Shown here piece by piece: positions 1 through 7,819 of a DNA stretch of 37,100 bases (positions within the stretch are counted from its first letter, which is position 1; every line of letters begins with the position of its first letter). The notes beneath the pieces are model-generated. The model searched no databases. It was not told where the DNA came from and was given only the letters and a program-made list of their open reading frames with translations. The position numbers and the translations under genes were made by a program. This stretch comes from Planctomycetota bacterium (GTDB lineage: Bacteria; Planctomycetota; UBA1135; UBA2386): positions 1 through 37,100 of the forward strand of contig JAEUHU010000144.1 of the NCBI GenBank assembly GCA_016793305.1, written 5' to 3'.

Positions 1-117
1 GTGCGCGACCAGCCGGGCGCTGGCCTGCGTGTCGATGGCGTTGCCGATCGTCAGCCACGAACCGAGGCCGACGACCGAGACCTTGAGACCGGAGCTGCCG
101 AGGGGGCGATACAGCAC
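1..117 (-). CDS. Aldo/keto reductase, N-terminal 39 residues (partial)
   Basis: The gene runs off the left edge of the window; only its first 39 codons are present. Read on the minus strand from a GTG at 117, the peptide begins MLYRPLGSSGLKVSVVGLGS, which is the typical first beta hairpin and strand of the aldo/keto reductase family (Kvbeta/YghZ-like branch), NAD(P)H-dependent carbonyl reductases with a TIM barrel. The catalytic tetrad and cofactor loop lie outside the window, so activity and substrate cannot be judged. No ATG lies upstream in frame nearby, and no clear ribosome binding site is visible, so the GTG start is the best available choice. The gene is divergent from the asparaginase-like gene, with 111 bases between the two starts that presumably hold both promoters. 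Confidence 0.75.
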   Translation of the reverse strand, partial: MLYRPLGSSGLKVSVVGLGSWLTIGNAIDTQASARLVAH

Positions 118-228
118 GGGCCGTGCGTTGTAGCAGGAAGCCCCGCCCGACTCACCAGCGCATTCCGGGTGACCGCCCGGCCGAAGATGGCGGGCCGGCG
201 GGCCCTGTGCGATGCTCGCGGCCCCCGC

Positions 229-747
229 ATGGCCAGCAAGAAGCGCATCGCCCTGATCTCCACCGGTGGCACCATCGAGAAGACCTACGACGAGCTGCAG
301 GGTGTGCTCGACAACCGCACCAGCGTGCTCGACGTGATGCTGGCGAGCCTGCAGCTGCAGGGGATCGAGATCGTGCGCATCCCGCTGATGAACAAGGACA
401 GCCTGCAGATGACCCAGCAGGACCACGACCTGATCGCGCGCACCGCCGGCTCGATGGCCGAGGCGCACGACGGGGTCGTGATCGTGCACGGCACCGACCG
501 GCTGGCGGTCAGCGGCGAGCGCATCGTGGCACTGCTCGGCAAGGTGCAGGTGCCGATCGTGCTGACCGGCGCGATGCGGCCGTACGTGATGCGCAACACC
601 GACGCGCTGCAGAACCTGACCGAAGCGCTGCTGGCGGTGCAGATCTGCGGCCCGGGCGTGTTCGTCGCGATGCACAACCAGGTGCTGCAGTTCCCCGGCG
701 TGGTGAAGGACAAGGACCGCGGCACGTTCGTGCGCGCCGGCGGCTGA
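229..747 (+). CDS. Single-domain asparaginase-like protein
   Basis: 172 residues matching only the N-terminal catalytic domain of the L-asparaginase/glutaminase family. The nucleophile motif STGGTIE lies at about residues 10-16, the second catalytic motif VHGTD at about 85-89, and LTGAMRP at about 109-115. Full-length bacterial asparaginases are about 320-350 residues with a C-terminal domain that completes the dimer; that half is absent and the stop is followed at once by the next gene. There is no signal peptide, so a cytoplasmic enzyme is expected. The frame is open upstream to position 1, but residues before 229 look non-coding and the peptide MASKKRIALISTGGTIE is the natural start. It is the first gene of a tight plus-strand set with the TPR and rhomboid genes (1 base gap, then a 4-base overlap). 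Hydrolysis of asparagine is inferred from the family. Confidence 0.85.
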   Translation: MASKKRIALISTGGTIEKTYDELQGVLDNRTSVLDVMLASLQLQGIEIVRIPLMNKDSLQMTQQDHDLIARTAGSMAEAHDGVVIVHGTDRLAVSGERIVALLGKVQVPIVLTGAMRPYVMRNTDALQNLTEALLAVQICGPGVFVAMHNQVLQFPGVVKDKDRGTFVRAGG

Positions 748-748
748 C

Positions 749-1552
749 GTGGGCCCGGCGCCGAGCACGTGGCGACGGATCGGGGCTGTGGCGCCGCTGG
801 TGGCCGTCTGGCTGCTGGCGGCCTGGCCGTTCGTGCTGTGGCTCGTGCATCGCTCGGATCCGGTGCTGGCGGTGCGGCTCGCCGACGGAGCACTCGGCGC
901 CGTGCAGGCTGCAGCGCTGTGGTCGGCGATCGGGTTCGCCGTGCTGTGCCTCGTGCACCCACCCGTGCCCGCCTGGCTCGGCCTCGTCGGCCACCGCACC
1001 TGGCGCCGGCTGTCGACGCCGGAGGCGCCGTTGCGCCAGGCGCTCGCCGCGCTGGCCCAGTTCGAATCGGCGGCGCGGCATCTCGACGTCGCCCGGCTCG
1101 CGTTCCAGCGGCAGCTGCCGCAGGTCAGTGCCGGGCACGCCGCGCGCGCGATCGCGCTCGACCCGAGCCCGGCGTCGGCCTGGCACCTGCTCGGCTTGTC
1201 GCTGCTCGACCTCGGCCGGCTGGACGAGGCCCTGCGCGCGTTCGAACAGGCCGAGGGGCGCGACCCCGGCCACGCGTTCGGCGAAGCGCTGCTGCAGCAA
1301 GGGCGGCTGCGGTTCCTGCGCGGCGATCCTGCGGGCCTCGCCCTGCTGCAGGACCACGAACGGCGCCACGGCGGTGGTGCCCGCAGCCACGTCTGGCTCG
1401 CCGAAGCGCTCGAGCGCGCCGGCGAGCGGGCGGCGGCGACCGCGGCGCTGCGCACGGCAGCGGCGAAACCGAGCCACGCGAGCGGTCCCGAAGAACGGCT
1501 GTTCCGGGCCAAGGCGCGGGCGCGGCTGCGCTTCCGGGGAGGCGCCCGATGA
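749..1552 (+). CDS. Membrane-anchored TPR-repeat protein
   Basis: 267 residues from a GTG start one base after the asparaginase stop. Two hydrophobic segments at about residues 12-33 and 48-68 look like transmembrane helices. They are followed by a soluble, Ala/Leu/Arg-rich helical region with TPR character from about 90 to 255; the clearest unit is around 140-172, with the pattern A-W-H-L-L-G-L-S-L-L-D-L-G and A-L-R-A-F-E-Q-A. TPR domains mediate protein-protein contacts; the partner is unknown. The gene sits between an asparaginase and a rhomboid gene, and its stop overlaps the rhomboid start (ATGA), suggesting translational coupling and perhaps a joint role at the membrane. No enzyme motif is visible. 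Confidence 0.75.
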   Translation: MGPAPSTWRRIGAVAPLVAVWLLAAWPFVLWLVHRSDPVLAVRLADGALGAVQAAALWSAIGFAVLCLVHPPVPAWLGLVGHRTWRRLSTPEAPLRQALAALAQFESAARHLDVARLAFQRQLPQVSAGHAARAIALDPSPASAWHLLGLSLLDLGRLDEALRAFEQAEGRDPGHAFGEALLQQGRLRFLRGDPAGLALLQDHERRHGGGARSHVWLAEALERAGERAAATAALRTAAAKPSHASGPEERLFRAKARARLRFRGGAR

Positions 1553-2385
1553 ACGACGCGCTGCGCAAGCTCGACGAGATCCCGGTGACACTGGTCACCG
1601 CGGTCGCCTACGTGACGCTGTTCGTCGTCTGCAAGCCGTTCGAGGCGCCGAAGGAGTTCTGGACGCGGCTGCACGACTTCGGCTGGTTGACCGGCGAACA
1701 GGCGGCCGGCGGAGAGCCGTGGCGACTGCTCGCCTATGCGTTCCTCCACGGAGGTGTGCTGCACCTGCTGGTGAACCTCGCATCGTTGCTCAGCCTGGGA
1801 CCAGTCCTGGAACGGACACTCGGCAGCGTGCGGTTCCTCCTGCTCTACGTGGTCGCTTCGCTCGGCAGCGGTTTGGCCACGTGCCTGCTCTATGCCCCCT
1901 TCGGCTCGGTGGTCGGCGGCTCCGGCGCCTTGTTCGGCATGCTCGGCTGCGCCGTTGCGCTGAACATGCGCGCAGGGCGGCACCTGCTCGACTTCTTGTC
2001 GTTCGAAGGACCACGGCAACTCATGACCATGATCGCCGTCAACCTGGCGATCGGCTTCTGGCTGCCGATGGTCAGCAACACCGGCCACCTGGGTGGGCTC
2101 GTGGCGGGCTTCGTGGTGACGTTCCTGTGGCTCAGACCCGCTCCAGCTTCGGCCCAGCAAACCACGTGGCGGCTGGCCATCGCGGCGCTGTTCAGCAGCC
2201 TGCTGTTCGCAACCTTGCACCCGGTGACCCGGTTCGACCGGTTGTTCCAGGAGGCCGAACAGACCAACGATCCGCAGCTCCGGCGCCAGCTTCTGCGCGA
2301 GGTGCGACACCAACTCAAGCCCTACCCCTGGCACGACCAGAGGGTTCAGTTCTGGCTACAGAGAGTCGCGGAGCTCGGCGGCTGA
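1549..2385 (+). CDS. Rhomboid family intramembrane serine protease
   Basis: 278 residues with about six to seven hydrophobic segments. The catalytic dyad is visible: Ser125 in GGSGALFG (GxSG motif) and His180 in NTGHLGGL. The oxyanion-site HxxxN pattern is present as His72 and Asn76 in LHLLVN, preceded by FLHGG. Rhomboids cleave membrane-spanning substrates within or near the bilayer. A C-terminal stretch of about 50 residues after the last hydrophobic segment (from about 228) is polar and extends beyond the core fold. The start overlaps the stop of the TPR gene by four bases, so expression is probably coupled. The substrate is unknown; the neighbouring TPR membrane protein is a possible partner by context only. 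It converges on gltX with 13 bases between stops. Confidence 0.9.
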   Translation: MNDALRKLDEIPVTLVTAVAYVTLFVVCKPFEAPKEFWTRLHDFGWLTGEQAAGGEPWRLLAYAFLHGGVLHLLVNLASLLSLGPVLERTLGSVRFLLLYVVASLGSGLATCLLYAPFGSVVGGSGALFGMLGCAVALNMRAGRHLLDFLSFEGPRQLMTMIAVNLAIGFWLPMVSNTGHLGGLVAGFVVTFLWLRPAPASAQQTTWRLAIAALFSSLLFATLHPVTRFDRLFQEAEQTNDPQLRRQLLREVRHQLKPYPWHDQRVQFWLQRVAELGG

Positions 2386-2398
2386 ACCGCGCCGAAGC

Positions 2399-3946
2399 CT
2401 AGGCCCCGCCGGCCGCCGCTCGCAGTCGCTGCAGGCACGCGTCCTTGCCCAGCAGGAACAGCACGTCGAACAATCCAGGCCCCTTGTCGGTGCCGGTCAA
2501 CGCCGCGCGCAGCGGATGGACGAAGCTGCCGAACTTGATGCCGAGCCGCTCGACGAACCCACGCATGTCGCGTTCGATCGCCGCCGGCGTCCAGTATGCA
2601 CACGCCGGCTCCGCCGCGTCCTTCTTGGTCGGCAGCAGCACGGCCTCGTCGACGCCCTGGCGATCGGCAGGCCAGCTCGGCGGCAGGTTGCTGCCGGCGA
2701 GGTGCTCCGCGTAGGCGGCGAGCCACTGCTTGCCGGCAGGCTCCTTCTGCAGGTTCTTCTGCGCTGCGTCGTCGAGCGGCGGCATCGCGAACAGCCAGCC
2801 GAGCTTGCCGGCGAGCTCCGAGAACAGCCCGATGCGCTCCTGGTAGCAGGCGACCGCGTTGCGCAGCCAGCTGGCGTGCGAGCCGAACGCCCCGGCCGGC
2901 AAAGCACCCTCGAGCCACGGTCGCGCGCGCGCGACCAGTTCCTGCGGCGTCCAGCGCCGCACGTACTCGCCGCACATCCAGCGGAGCTTCTCCTCGTCGA
3001 ATTTGCTCGGCGACTTGCCGATGCCACCGATCTGGAACGCCGCGACCATCTCGTCGCGCGAGAACACGTCGCGATCGCCCGAGAAGCTCCAGCCGAGCAG
3101 GGCGATGTAGTTGAACACCGCCTCGGCCGGGAAGCCCTTGTCCCGGTAGTCGAGCATGTTCGTGTCGGCGTCGCGCTTGCTGAGCTTCTTGCCCTCCTTG
3201 TTCAGGATCAGCGGGATGTGCGCGTACTGCGGGCACTCGGCGCCGAGCGCCTCGAACAGGAGCCGTTGCTTGATGCCGTTCTGGAAGTGCTCGTTGCCGC
3301 GCACCACGTGCGTGATGCGCATGCCGATGTCGTCGATCACGCAGGCGAAGTTGTAGAGCGGCACGCCGTCGGGCCGCAGCATCACCCAGTCGTCGAAGTC
3401 GCGCGTGTTGACCTCGACGTCGCCGAGGATCAGGTCGTGCACCTGCATCGCGCGCGCGTCGGGCATGCGGAACCGCACGTTCGGCTGCCGCCCCTCGCGC
3501 TCGAACGCGGCGCGCTGCTCGGCGGTCAGCGAACGGCAGCGGCGGTTGTAGCCGGTGAAGCCGGCCTTCTGCGCCTCGAGCTCCTTGCGGCCCGCCTCGA
3601 CCTCGTCGGGCGTGCAGTAGCACAGGTAGGCGTGGCCCGACGCGAGCAGCCTGTCGGCCGCCTCGCGGTAGAGTGGCAGCCGCTGCATCTGGAAGTAGGG
3701 CCCGTACGGGCCGCCCTTCTCGGGGCCTTCGTCCCAGTCGATGCCGAGCCAGCGCAGGCCGGCCAGGATGATCTGCAGCGACGCGTCGGTGCTGCGCGCC
3801 TGGTCGGTGTCCTCGATGCGCAGCAGGAACGTGCCGCCCATCGCCCGCGCCGCGGCCCAGTTGTACATCGCGGTGCGGGCGCCGCCGAGGTGCAGCGGAC
3901 CGGTCGGAGACGGGGCGAAACGCAGGCGCGGCGTCGGGTGGATCAT
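2399..3946 (-). CDS. gltX: Glutamyl-tRNA synthetase
   Basis: 515 residues, a normal length for bacterial class I GluRS, which charges tRNA-Glu with glutamate in the cytoplasm. The N-terminus reads RFAPSPTGPLHLGGARTA, with HLGG (19-22) as the HIGH-type signature; LRIEDTD follows at 42-48. KLSKR at 254-258 is the KMSKS-type loop. Cys109, Cys111 and Cys137 resemble the zinc-binding insertion of some GluRS. The C-terminal anticodon-binding domain follows. The start at 3946 gives the usual short N-terminus; upstream in-frame codons encode an Arg/Ser-rich run unlike the family. Because a separate GlnRS gene is present at 24 kb, this enzyme is probably of the discriminating type, but that is inference. 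It lies 67 bases after the histidine phosphatase gene on the same strand. Confidence 0.95.
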   Translation of the reverse strand: MIHPTPRLRFAPSPTGPLHLGGARTAMYNWAAARAMGGTFLLRIEDTDQARSTDASLQIILAGLRWLGIDWDEGPEKGGPYGPYFQMQRLPLYREAADRLLASGHAYLCYCTPDEVEAGRKELEAQKAGFTGYNRRCRSLTAEQRAAFEREGRQPNVRFRMPDARAMQVHDLILGDVEVNTRDFDDWVMLRPDGVPLYNFACVIDDIGMRITHVVRGNEHFQNGIKQRLLFEALGAECPQYAHIPLILNKEGKKLSKRDADTNMLDYRDKGFPAEAVFNYIALLGWSFSGDRDVFSRDEMVAAFQIGGIGKSPSKFDEEKLRWMCGEYVRRWTPQELVARARPWLEGALPAGAFGSHASWLRNAVACYQERIGLFSELAGKLGWLFAMPPLDDAAQKNLQKEPAGKQWLAAYAEHLAGSNLPPSWPADRQGVDEAVLLPTKKDAAEPACAYWTPAAIERDMRGFVERLGIKFGSFVHPLRAALTGTDKGPGLFDVLFLLGKDACLQRLRAAAGGA

Positions 3947-4013
3947 CGGGGGCGAACAGGATCGCGCATCCGCCGCCGCGAAGGAAGGGCGCACCGGCCC
4001 ACCGCGCCCTCGC

Positions 4014-4637
4014 TCACGGCCGCAGGCCGAGCGCTTCGAGCTGCCAGCTGCCCGTCCGCACCTCGGCGAGCACGCTGACACTGGCGAGTTCGACGCCGAA
4101 CTCGTCGGGGGCTCCCGGCGGCACCCGCAGCAGCGCGCGCAGGGCCTGCCGCACCGTGCCGCGGTGCGAGACCACCAGCAGGTCGCCCTGCCAGGGATCG
4201 GCCTCGAGGGCCAGGGCTGCGGCCGCGACGCGCGCGGCGAACACCGGCCGTGGCTCGCCGTCGGGGAACGCGTCGACGCGGCCGGCCCGATGCGCTGCCA
4301 GGAAGCCCGGGAACGCCACTTCGATCTCGGACTCGGTCATGCCTTCGCAGGCCCCGAACGAGATCTCGCGCAGCCGTTCGTCGGCGTGGTGCGGCACCTG
4401 GGTGGCGCCACACGACGCCGCGAGGATCGCCGCCGACTCGGCCGCACGGCGCAGCGGCGAGTGCACGACGCGCACGAACGGCACGTGCGCGAGCAGCGGC
4501 GCCAGCGCGCGGATCTGCGCGCGGCCGTGGTCGTTCAGGGCGACGTCGTTGCGGCCGTGGAAGCGGATCGACGACTGCCCCTCGGTCTCGCCGTGGCGCA
4601 CGAGCCACAGCCGGCGCCTGGGCTCCGGGCCGTTCAC
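4014..4637 (-). CDS. Histidine phosphatase / phosphoglycerate mutase family protein
   Basis: 207 residues of the histidine phosphatase superfamily, branch 1. The phospho-acceptor motif LVRHGE is at about 12-17 with His15 as the predicted nucleophile. The characteristic arginine of the HSPLRRAAESA helix is near 60, the general-acid region LREISFGACEG follows at about 90-100, and the second catalytic histidine is in VVSHRGTVRQAL near 160-170. The family covers cofactor-dependent phosphoglycerate mutases, alpha-ribazole phosphatase (CobC) and many broad phosphatases; the sequence alone does not settle which. The GTG start overlaps the stop of the upstream coiled-coil gene (GTGA), so the two are probably coupled. 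No cobalamin-synthesis genes are nearby to favour CobC. Confidence 0.85.
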   Translation of the reverse strand: MNGPEPRRRLWLVRHGETEGQSSIRFHGRNDVALNDHGRAQIRALAPLLAHVPFVRVVHSPLRRAAESAAILAASCGATQVPHHADERLREISFGACEGMTESEIEVAFPGFLAAHRAGRVDAFPDGEPRPVFAARVAAAALALEADPWQGDLLVVSHRGTVRQALRALLRVPPGAPDEFGVELASVSVLAEVRTGSWQLEALGLRP

Positions 4638-5578
4638 CGGAACAGCTGCAGCGCGATCAACGCACCGATGCCGAGCACGACGAGGCCGATGCCGGCCAGC
4701 ACGGCGCGGTTCCAGCTGGCGTGGTCGCGCACGACCTGCTGCAGCCGGTTCGCCTGGTCCTCGTGGGTGCGGCGCAGCGACGCCAACGCCTCGTCGTGCG
4801 AGCGCTCGAGGGTCTGCATGCCGGAGGCCGCCGCCTGCTTCAGCTCGCCGACCGCGGCGCGCTGCGAATCGGCGATGCCGCTGGCCAGCTCCTTCAGCTC
4901 GCCGTCGCGCTTCTCGGCCAGCTGCTGGGCGGTGCGCACGTGCTGTTCGCCGTGCTGGACCATCTGCCCCATCGCCTGGTGGATGCGGTCCATCGTCGAC
5001 TGGAAGTCGCGCACCGTCGCGGCGGTGCGTTCGTCGGTCGCGGCGGCGCGCGCCAGCGCGGTCTCGACGTTCTCGAGCAAGGTCGGCAACCGGGTGATCG
5101 TCGACGCCATCTGCTCGCCGAGCGAGTTCTGGCGCTCCATCTGCACCGACAGCGCGCGCAGCGCGTCGAGCTGCTGCTGGCCGAGCGTCGGCAGCTGGGT
5201 CAGCGCGCCGGTCGCGGCGACCAGCTTGCCGAGCTGGTCGTCGACGCGGGCCTGCGAGCCACGCAGCAGCGTGGTCAGTTCCTGGAAGTGCGAGCCGAGC
5301 GCCAGCATCGCCTCTTCGCGATCCGACAGCTTGCGGCTCGAACGCGCATCGAGCGGCGCGCCTTCGGGAGCCACCTCGCGCAGCGGCGCCCGCACCGGCT
5401 CGACGCGCGCCATCGGCGGCTTGCCAGCACCCGGCTTGTCGCCAGCACCGTTCCCCGACCGGGGCGCACCACTGCCAGACTCGACCTTGACCGAACCGGA
5501 GCCGAACCGCTCCTTGAGCCGCTGGAAGAAGGAACCCTGCTTCACCATGGTGCGCCCGCCTGCGGCGCCGACCGACAC
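4634..5578 (-). CDS. Coiled-coil protein with C-terminal transmembrane anchor
   Basis: About 314 residues of unknown function. A basic N-terminus and a Gly/Ser/Pro-rich linker (to about residue 80) lead into a long Ala/Gln/Glu/Leu-rich helical region (about 85-280) with heptad character. A single hydrophobic segment follows at about 291-311 (AGIGLVVLGIGALIALQL), ending in FR. This is the topology of a tail-anchored coiled coil, with some likeness to the helical cytoplasmic domains of chemoreceptors, but no conserved hairpin tip is recognisable. I chose the GTG at 5578 because GGAG lies 8 bases upstream; an ATG at 5548 (MVKQGSFFQRLKERF) is an equally natural N-terminus. The stop overlaps the histidine phosphatase start. 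Confidence 0.65.
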   Translation of the reverse strand: MSVGAAGGRTMVKQGSFFQRLKERFGSGSVKVESGSGAPRSGNGAGDKPGAGKPPMARVEPVRAPLREVAPEGAPLDARSSRKLSDREEAMLALGSHFQELTTLLRGSQARVDDQLGKLVAATGALTQLPTLGQQQLDALRALSVQMERQNSLGEQMASTITRLPTLLENVETALARAAATDERTAATVRDFQSTMDRIHQAMGQMVQHGEQHVRTAQQLAEKRDGELKELASGIADSQRAAVGELKQAAASGMQTLERSHDEALASLRRTHEDQANRLQQVVRDHASWNRAVLAGIGLVVLGIGALIALQLFR

Positions 5579-5878
5579 CGCTGTTGCTCCGACCTCCTCC
5601 CCGCCACGCGTCGCCCGGACGTCCGGCGCGCATCACCTGGCGAGACCCGAGGGGTCGGCGATCCGGCCGACACTAGCGGAGGTTCCGCGGCGCGACCAGC
5701 GGGCATCGTGCGAAGCTTGCGCAGGGGCGATGCTGGTCGAGTTCGTGCTTGAACTTGGGCGCTTCGTCGCTACCTTCCTCGCTCCCTTCGCGCCGGGCGG
5801 CGTCGAACTGGCGATTGCCGCAGTGCGGTGACGCAGGTTCGGCACCCACTGGCGCGTGGCTGGCCGTGGCTCCCCTGC
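5579..5878. other. Non-coding stretch between coiled-coil gene and tRNA-Ala
   Basis: No convincing gene is visible on either strand. The stretch must hold the leader and promoter of the minus-strand coiled-coil operon and of the tRNA. It contains a perfect 12-base palindrome CCGGACGTCCGG at 5615-5626 and a small hairpin GTCGGC/GCCGAC at 5654-5671. AGGAGG and GGAG motifs on the minus strand near 5586-5598 belong to the coiled-coil gene's ribosome binding region. A weak promoter for the tRNA is listed separately. Confidence 0.5.
5749..5776 (+). promoter_or_regulatory. Possible sigma-70 promoter for tRNA-Ala
   Basis: TTGAAC (5749-5754) and TACCTT (5771-5776) are separated by 16 bases, about 100 bases upstream of the mature tRNA. 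The -35 matches the consensus at five of six positions and the -10 at only three, so this is a weak call. Confidence 0.3.
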
Positions 5879-5954
5879 GGGGAGTTAGCTCAGTTGGTAG
5901 AGCGCGACAATGGCATTGTCGAGGTCAGGGGTTCGACTCCCCTACTCTCCACCA
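5879..5954 (+). tRNA. tRNA-Ala, anticodon GGC, CCA encoded
   Basis: A complete 76-base cloverleaf. The acceptor stem GGGGAGT pairs with ACTCTCC and includes the G3:U70 wobble pair that is the main identity element for alanyl-tRNA synthetase. The D arm is GCTC...GAGC. The anticodon stem CGACA/TGTCG encloses the loop ATGGCAT, placing anticodon GGC at 5912-5914 (reads GCC and GCU). The T arm is AGGGG-TTCGACT-CCCCT. The discriminator is A5951 and CCA is encoded at 5952-5954. Confidence 0.97.
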
Positions 5955-6008
5955 CACAGGAGCCACGGCCGGCTCACCAGCCCTCGCGGGTGCTCGCGCT
6001 GGTTCGAG

Positions 6009-6068
6009 CCACCCGTTCCCTGGCCACCCGTTCACTGGCCACCCGTTCCCTGGCCACCCGTTCACTGG
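6009..6068. repeat. Four tandem 15-bp units downstream of tRNA-Ala
   Basis: Four back-to-back copies of CCACCCGTTC(C/A)CTGG at 6009-6023, 6024-6038, 6039-6053 and 6054-6068. The variable base alternates C, A, C, A, so the array is also a perfect two-fold repeat of a 30-bp unit. It overlaps the last seven bases of the SBP gene: the TGA stop (6062-6064) comes from the A variant of the unit, and a second in-frame TGA occurs in the other A unit. The unit length is a multiple of three. Confidence 0.9.
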
Positions 6069-7783
6069 CGCTGCTGCTCGAGCGCCACCCAACCCCGGTC
6101 TGGGATCAACCCACACGGCCCCGGCTCGACTCCGCGCACGCGCTTGGCCAGCAGGATCGACGCCACCGGATGCGCCAGCAGCGCCATCGGCTGCTGCTCG
6201 TGTACCAGCGTGTGCAGCTCCCGCCACAACTGCGCCCGCTTCGCCCCGTCGAGTTCGACTCGCGCGGCCTGGGCCAGCCGGTCCGCAGCCTCGTTCTTCC
6301 AATGTCCTTCGTTGTCGCTGCCGTCCGACGCCAGCAGTTCGTAGGGATCGCCCCAAGGCCGGAACGACTGGTAGACCAGCAGCCCGTGCCACTGCCGCAG
6401 CTGCTTCTCGGCGACGAAGCCCGGCATGTCGCCGCGGGCACGCAGGTCCAGCTCGATGCCCGCACTCTTGGCCGCCGCGGCGAACGACTCGGCCATGCGC
6501 CGCAGCGCCTCGGTGCCCTGCAAGGCCACCAGCACCATGCGCAGCGGCTTGCCCGCAGCAGGGTCGTAGCCCGCTTCGCGAAGCAGCCGCCGCGCCGCCG
6601 CCACGTCGAACGCCAGCGGCAACAGGTCCGGATATTCGGGCCGACCGAGCTTGGCGTGCGCCACTGCGGCCCTGGCACCGGGGCCGAGGATCTTCGCGAC
6701 GTGCTCGCGGTCGAACAGCATCCCGACCGCGCGACGCACGCGCACGTCGTCGAACGGCGGCAGATCGCAGTTCCAGATGCACCGGAACACGCCGAGGCTG
6801 TCGTAATCGACGGACAAAGGCTGGTAGTCGGCAGCGAGCTGCGGGTTCTGGGCCAGCATCGCCTGCGGGTCCGACACCGGCAGCCAGTCGAGTTCGCGCA
6901 GCAGCAACGCGTTGGTCGCCGCTGCCGGATCGCGCCACAGCACCCGGATGCCGGCGAAGTTCCAGCAGCCTGGGGCTGCGGCACGACGCCAGCAGTGATC
7001 GTTGCGCACCAGCAGCACGTCCTGCCGCACGCGCCACGTGCCCGAGCCGTCGGGCGGATTGTGCAGCACGTAGGGCCCGGTGCCCGGCCCGCACTCGCGA
7101 TCGATGCGCCCCAGCAACTGCGCGAAGCGATCGCTCGAGACCTCGGGCAGCGTCTCGCCGGCAGCCAGCTGGCGGCGTACCGCCTCGACGAAGAAGCGCT
7201 TCTGCGCGACCACCCAGACCTCGCCGACGATGCGCACCGACGCGTAGTGCAGGCCACGGAAGTGCACGCGGAAGCGCCGTTCGTCGAGCACCTCGACACG
7301 CTCGACGCGTGCGAAGGCACTGCCGACGAAGCCGAACGACAGCTTGCCTGCTTGGTGCAGTTCGTAGCCGAACAGCACGTCCTCCATCGTCACCGGGGTG
7401 CCGTCGCAAAAGCGCACCCCGCTGCGCAGCGTGAACAGGCACGAACGACCGTCGGCGGCCGGCTCGTAGGACTCGGCCAGTGCCGGCCGCAACGCCCCCG
7501 ACCGCGGGTCGAGGTCGAGCAGCGCTTCGTGCGTGTAGGCGAGCACCATGCGCCGCGCGGCGTTGCTGTTCGCAGTGAACGGGTTGACGTCGTCCGGCTC
7601 CTCGGAGCAGCCGGTGTAGACATGGCCTTGCGGCAGTCCCCCGAGGTCGCGTGGCAACGACTCTGCGCCGGCCGTGGTCGGTTTCGGCAGCCCCCCCGTC
7701 GGCGTCTGCAGCACGGCGCGCAACCCCAACGCCGCCACCAGGGCCAGCAGCAGGACGACGAAGGCGATCGGCAGCGGGCGCAT
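6062..7783 (-). CDS. ABC transporter substrate-binding protein, family 5 (peptide/nickel type)
   Basis: 573 residues. A hydrophobic N-terminal segment (about residues 5-26) serves as a signal peptide or membrane anchor. The body matches the extracytoplasmic solute-binding protein family 5 (OppA/DppA/NikA): the N-terminal part has VNPFTANSNAARRMV and the A-Y-T-H-E-A-L-L-D-L-D-P segment, then PALAESYEPAADGRSCLFTL and the VRFCDGTPVTMEDVLFGYEL block, and the later FDDVRVRRAVGMLFDRE and AARRLLREAGYDPAAGKPL blocks are family hallmarks. Such proteins bind peptides or other small solutes outside the membrane and deliver them to a permease. No permease or ATPase genes are adjacent, so it may serve a distant transporter or act alone. 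It is last in a minus-strand run after fluC, with 36 bases between. The stop lies within a tandem repeat. Confidence 0.9.
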   Translation of the reverse strand: MRPLPIAFVVLLLALVAALGLRAVLQTPTGGLPKPTTAGAESLPRDLGGLPQGHVYTGCSEEPDDVNPFTANSNAARRMVLAYTHEALLDLDPRSGALRPALAESYEPAADGRSCLFTLRSGVRFCDGTPVTMEDVLFGYELHQAGKLSFGFVGSAFARVERVEVLDERRFRVHFRGLHYASVRIVGEVWVVAQKRFFVEAVRRQLAAGETLPEVSSDRFAQLLGRIDRECGPGTGPYVLHNPPDGSGTWRVRQDVLLVRNDHCWRRAAAPGCWNFAGIRVLWRDPAAATNALLLRELDWLPVSDPQAMLAQNPQLAADYQPLSVDYDSLGVFRCIWNCDLPPFDDVRVRRAVGMLFDREHVAKILGPGARAAVAHAKLGRPEYPDLLPLAFDVAAARRLLREAGYDPAAGKPLRMVLVALQGTEALRRMAESFAAAAKSAGIELDLRARGDMPGFVAEKQLRQWHGLLVYQSFRPWGDPYELLASDGSDNEGHWKNEAADRLAQAARVELDGAKRAQLWRELHTLVHEQQPMALLAHPVASILLAKRVRGVEPGPCGLIPDRGWVALEQQRQ

Positions 7784-7819
7784 GGGTTGCGGATGGTAGC
7801 GCCGGCACCGGCCCGCGTC

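Noticed and set aside
1..228. N-terminal extension of the asparaginase to a GTG at position 1
   Set aside because: The minus strand of 1-117 encodes the start of an aldo/keto reductase, and the extension shows no family resemblance.
3933..3946. Shared 14-bp sequence at the starts of gltX and lpxA (18595-18608)
   Set aside because: Both proteins simply begin MIHPT with the same preferred codons; flanks do not match, so this is coincidence rather than a repeat element.
5633..5845. 70-codon minus-strand frame upstream of tRNA-Ala
   Set aside because: No ribosome site, no recognisable motif and a composition like antisense noise.
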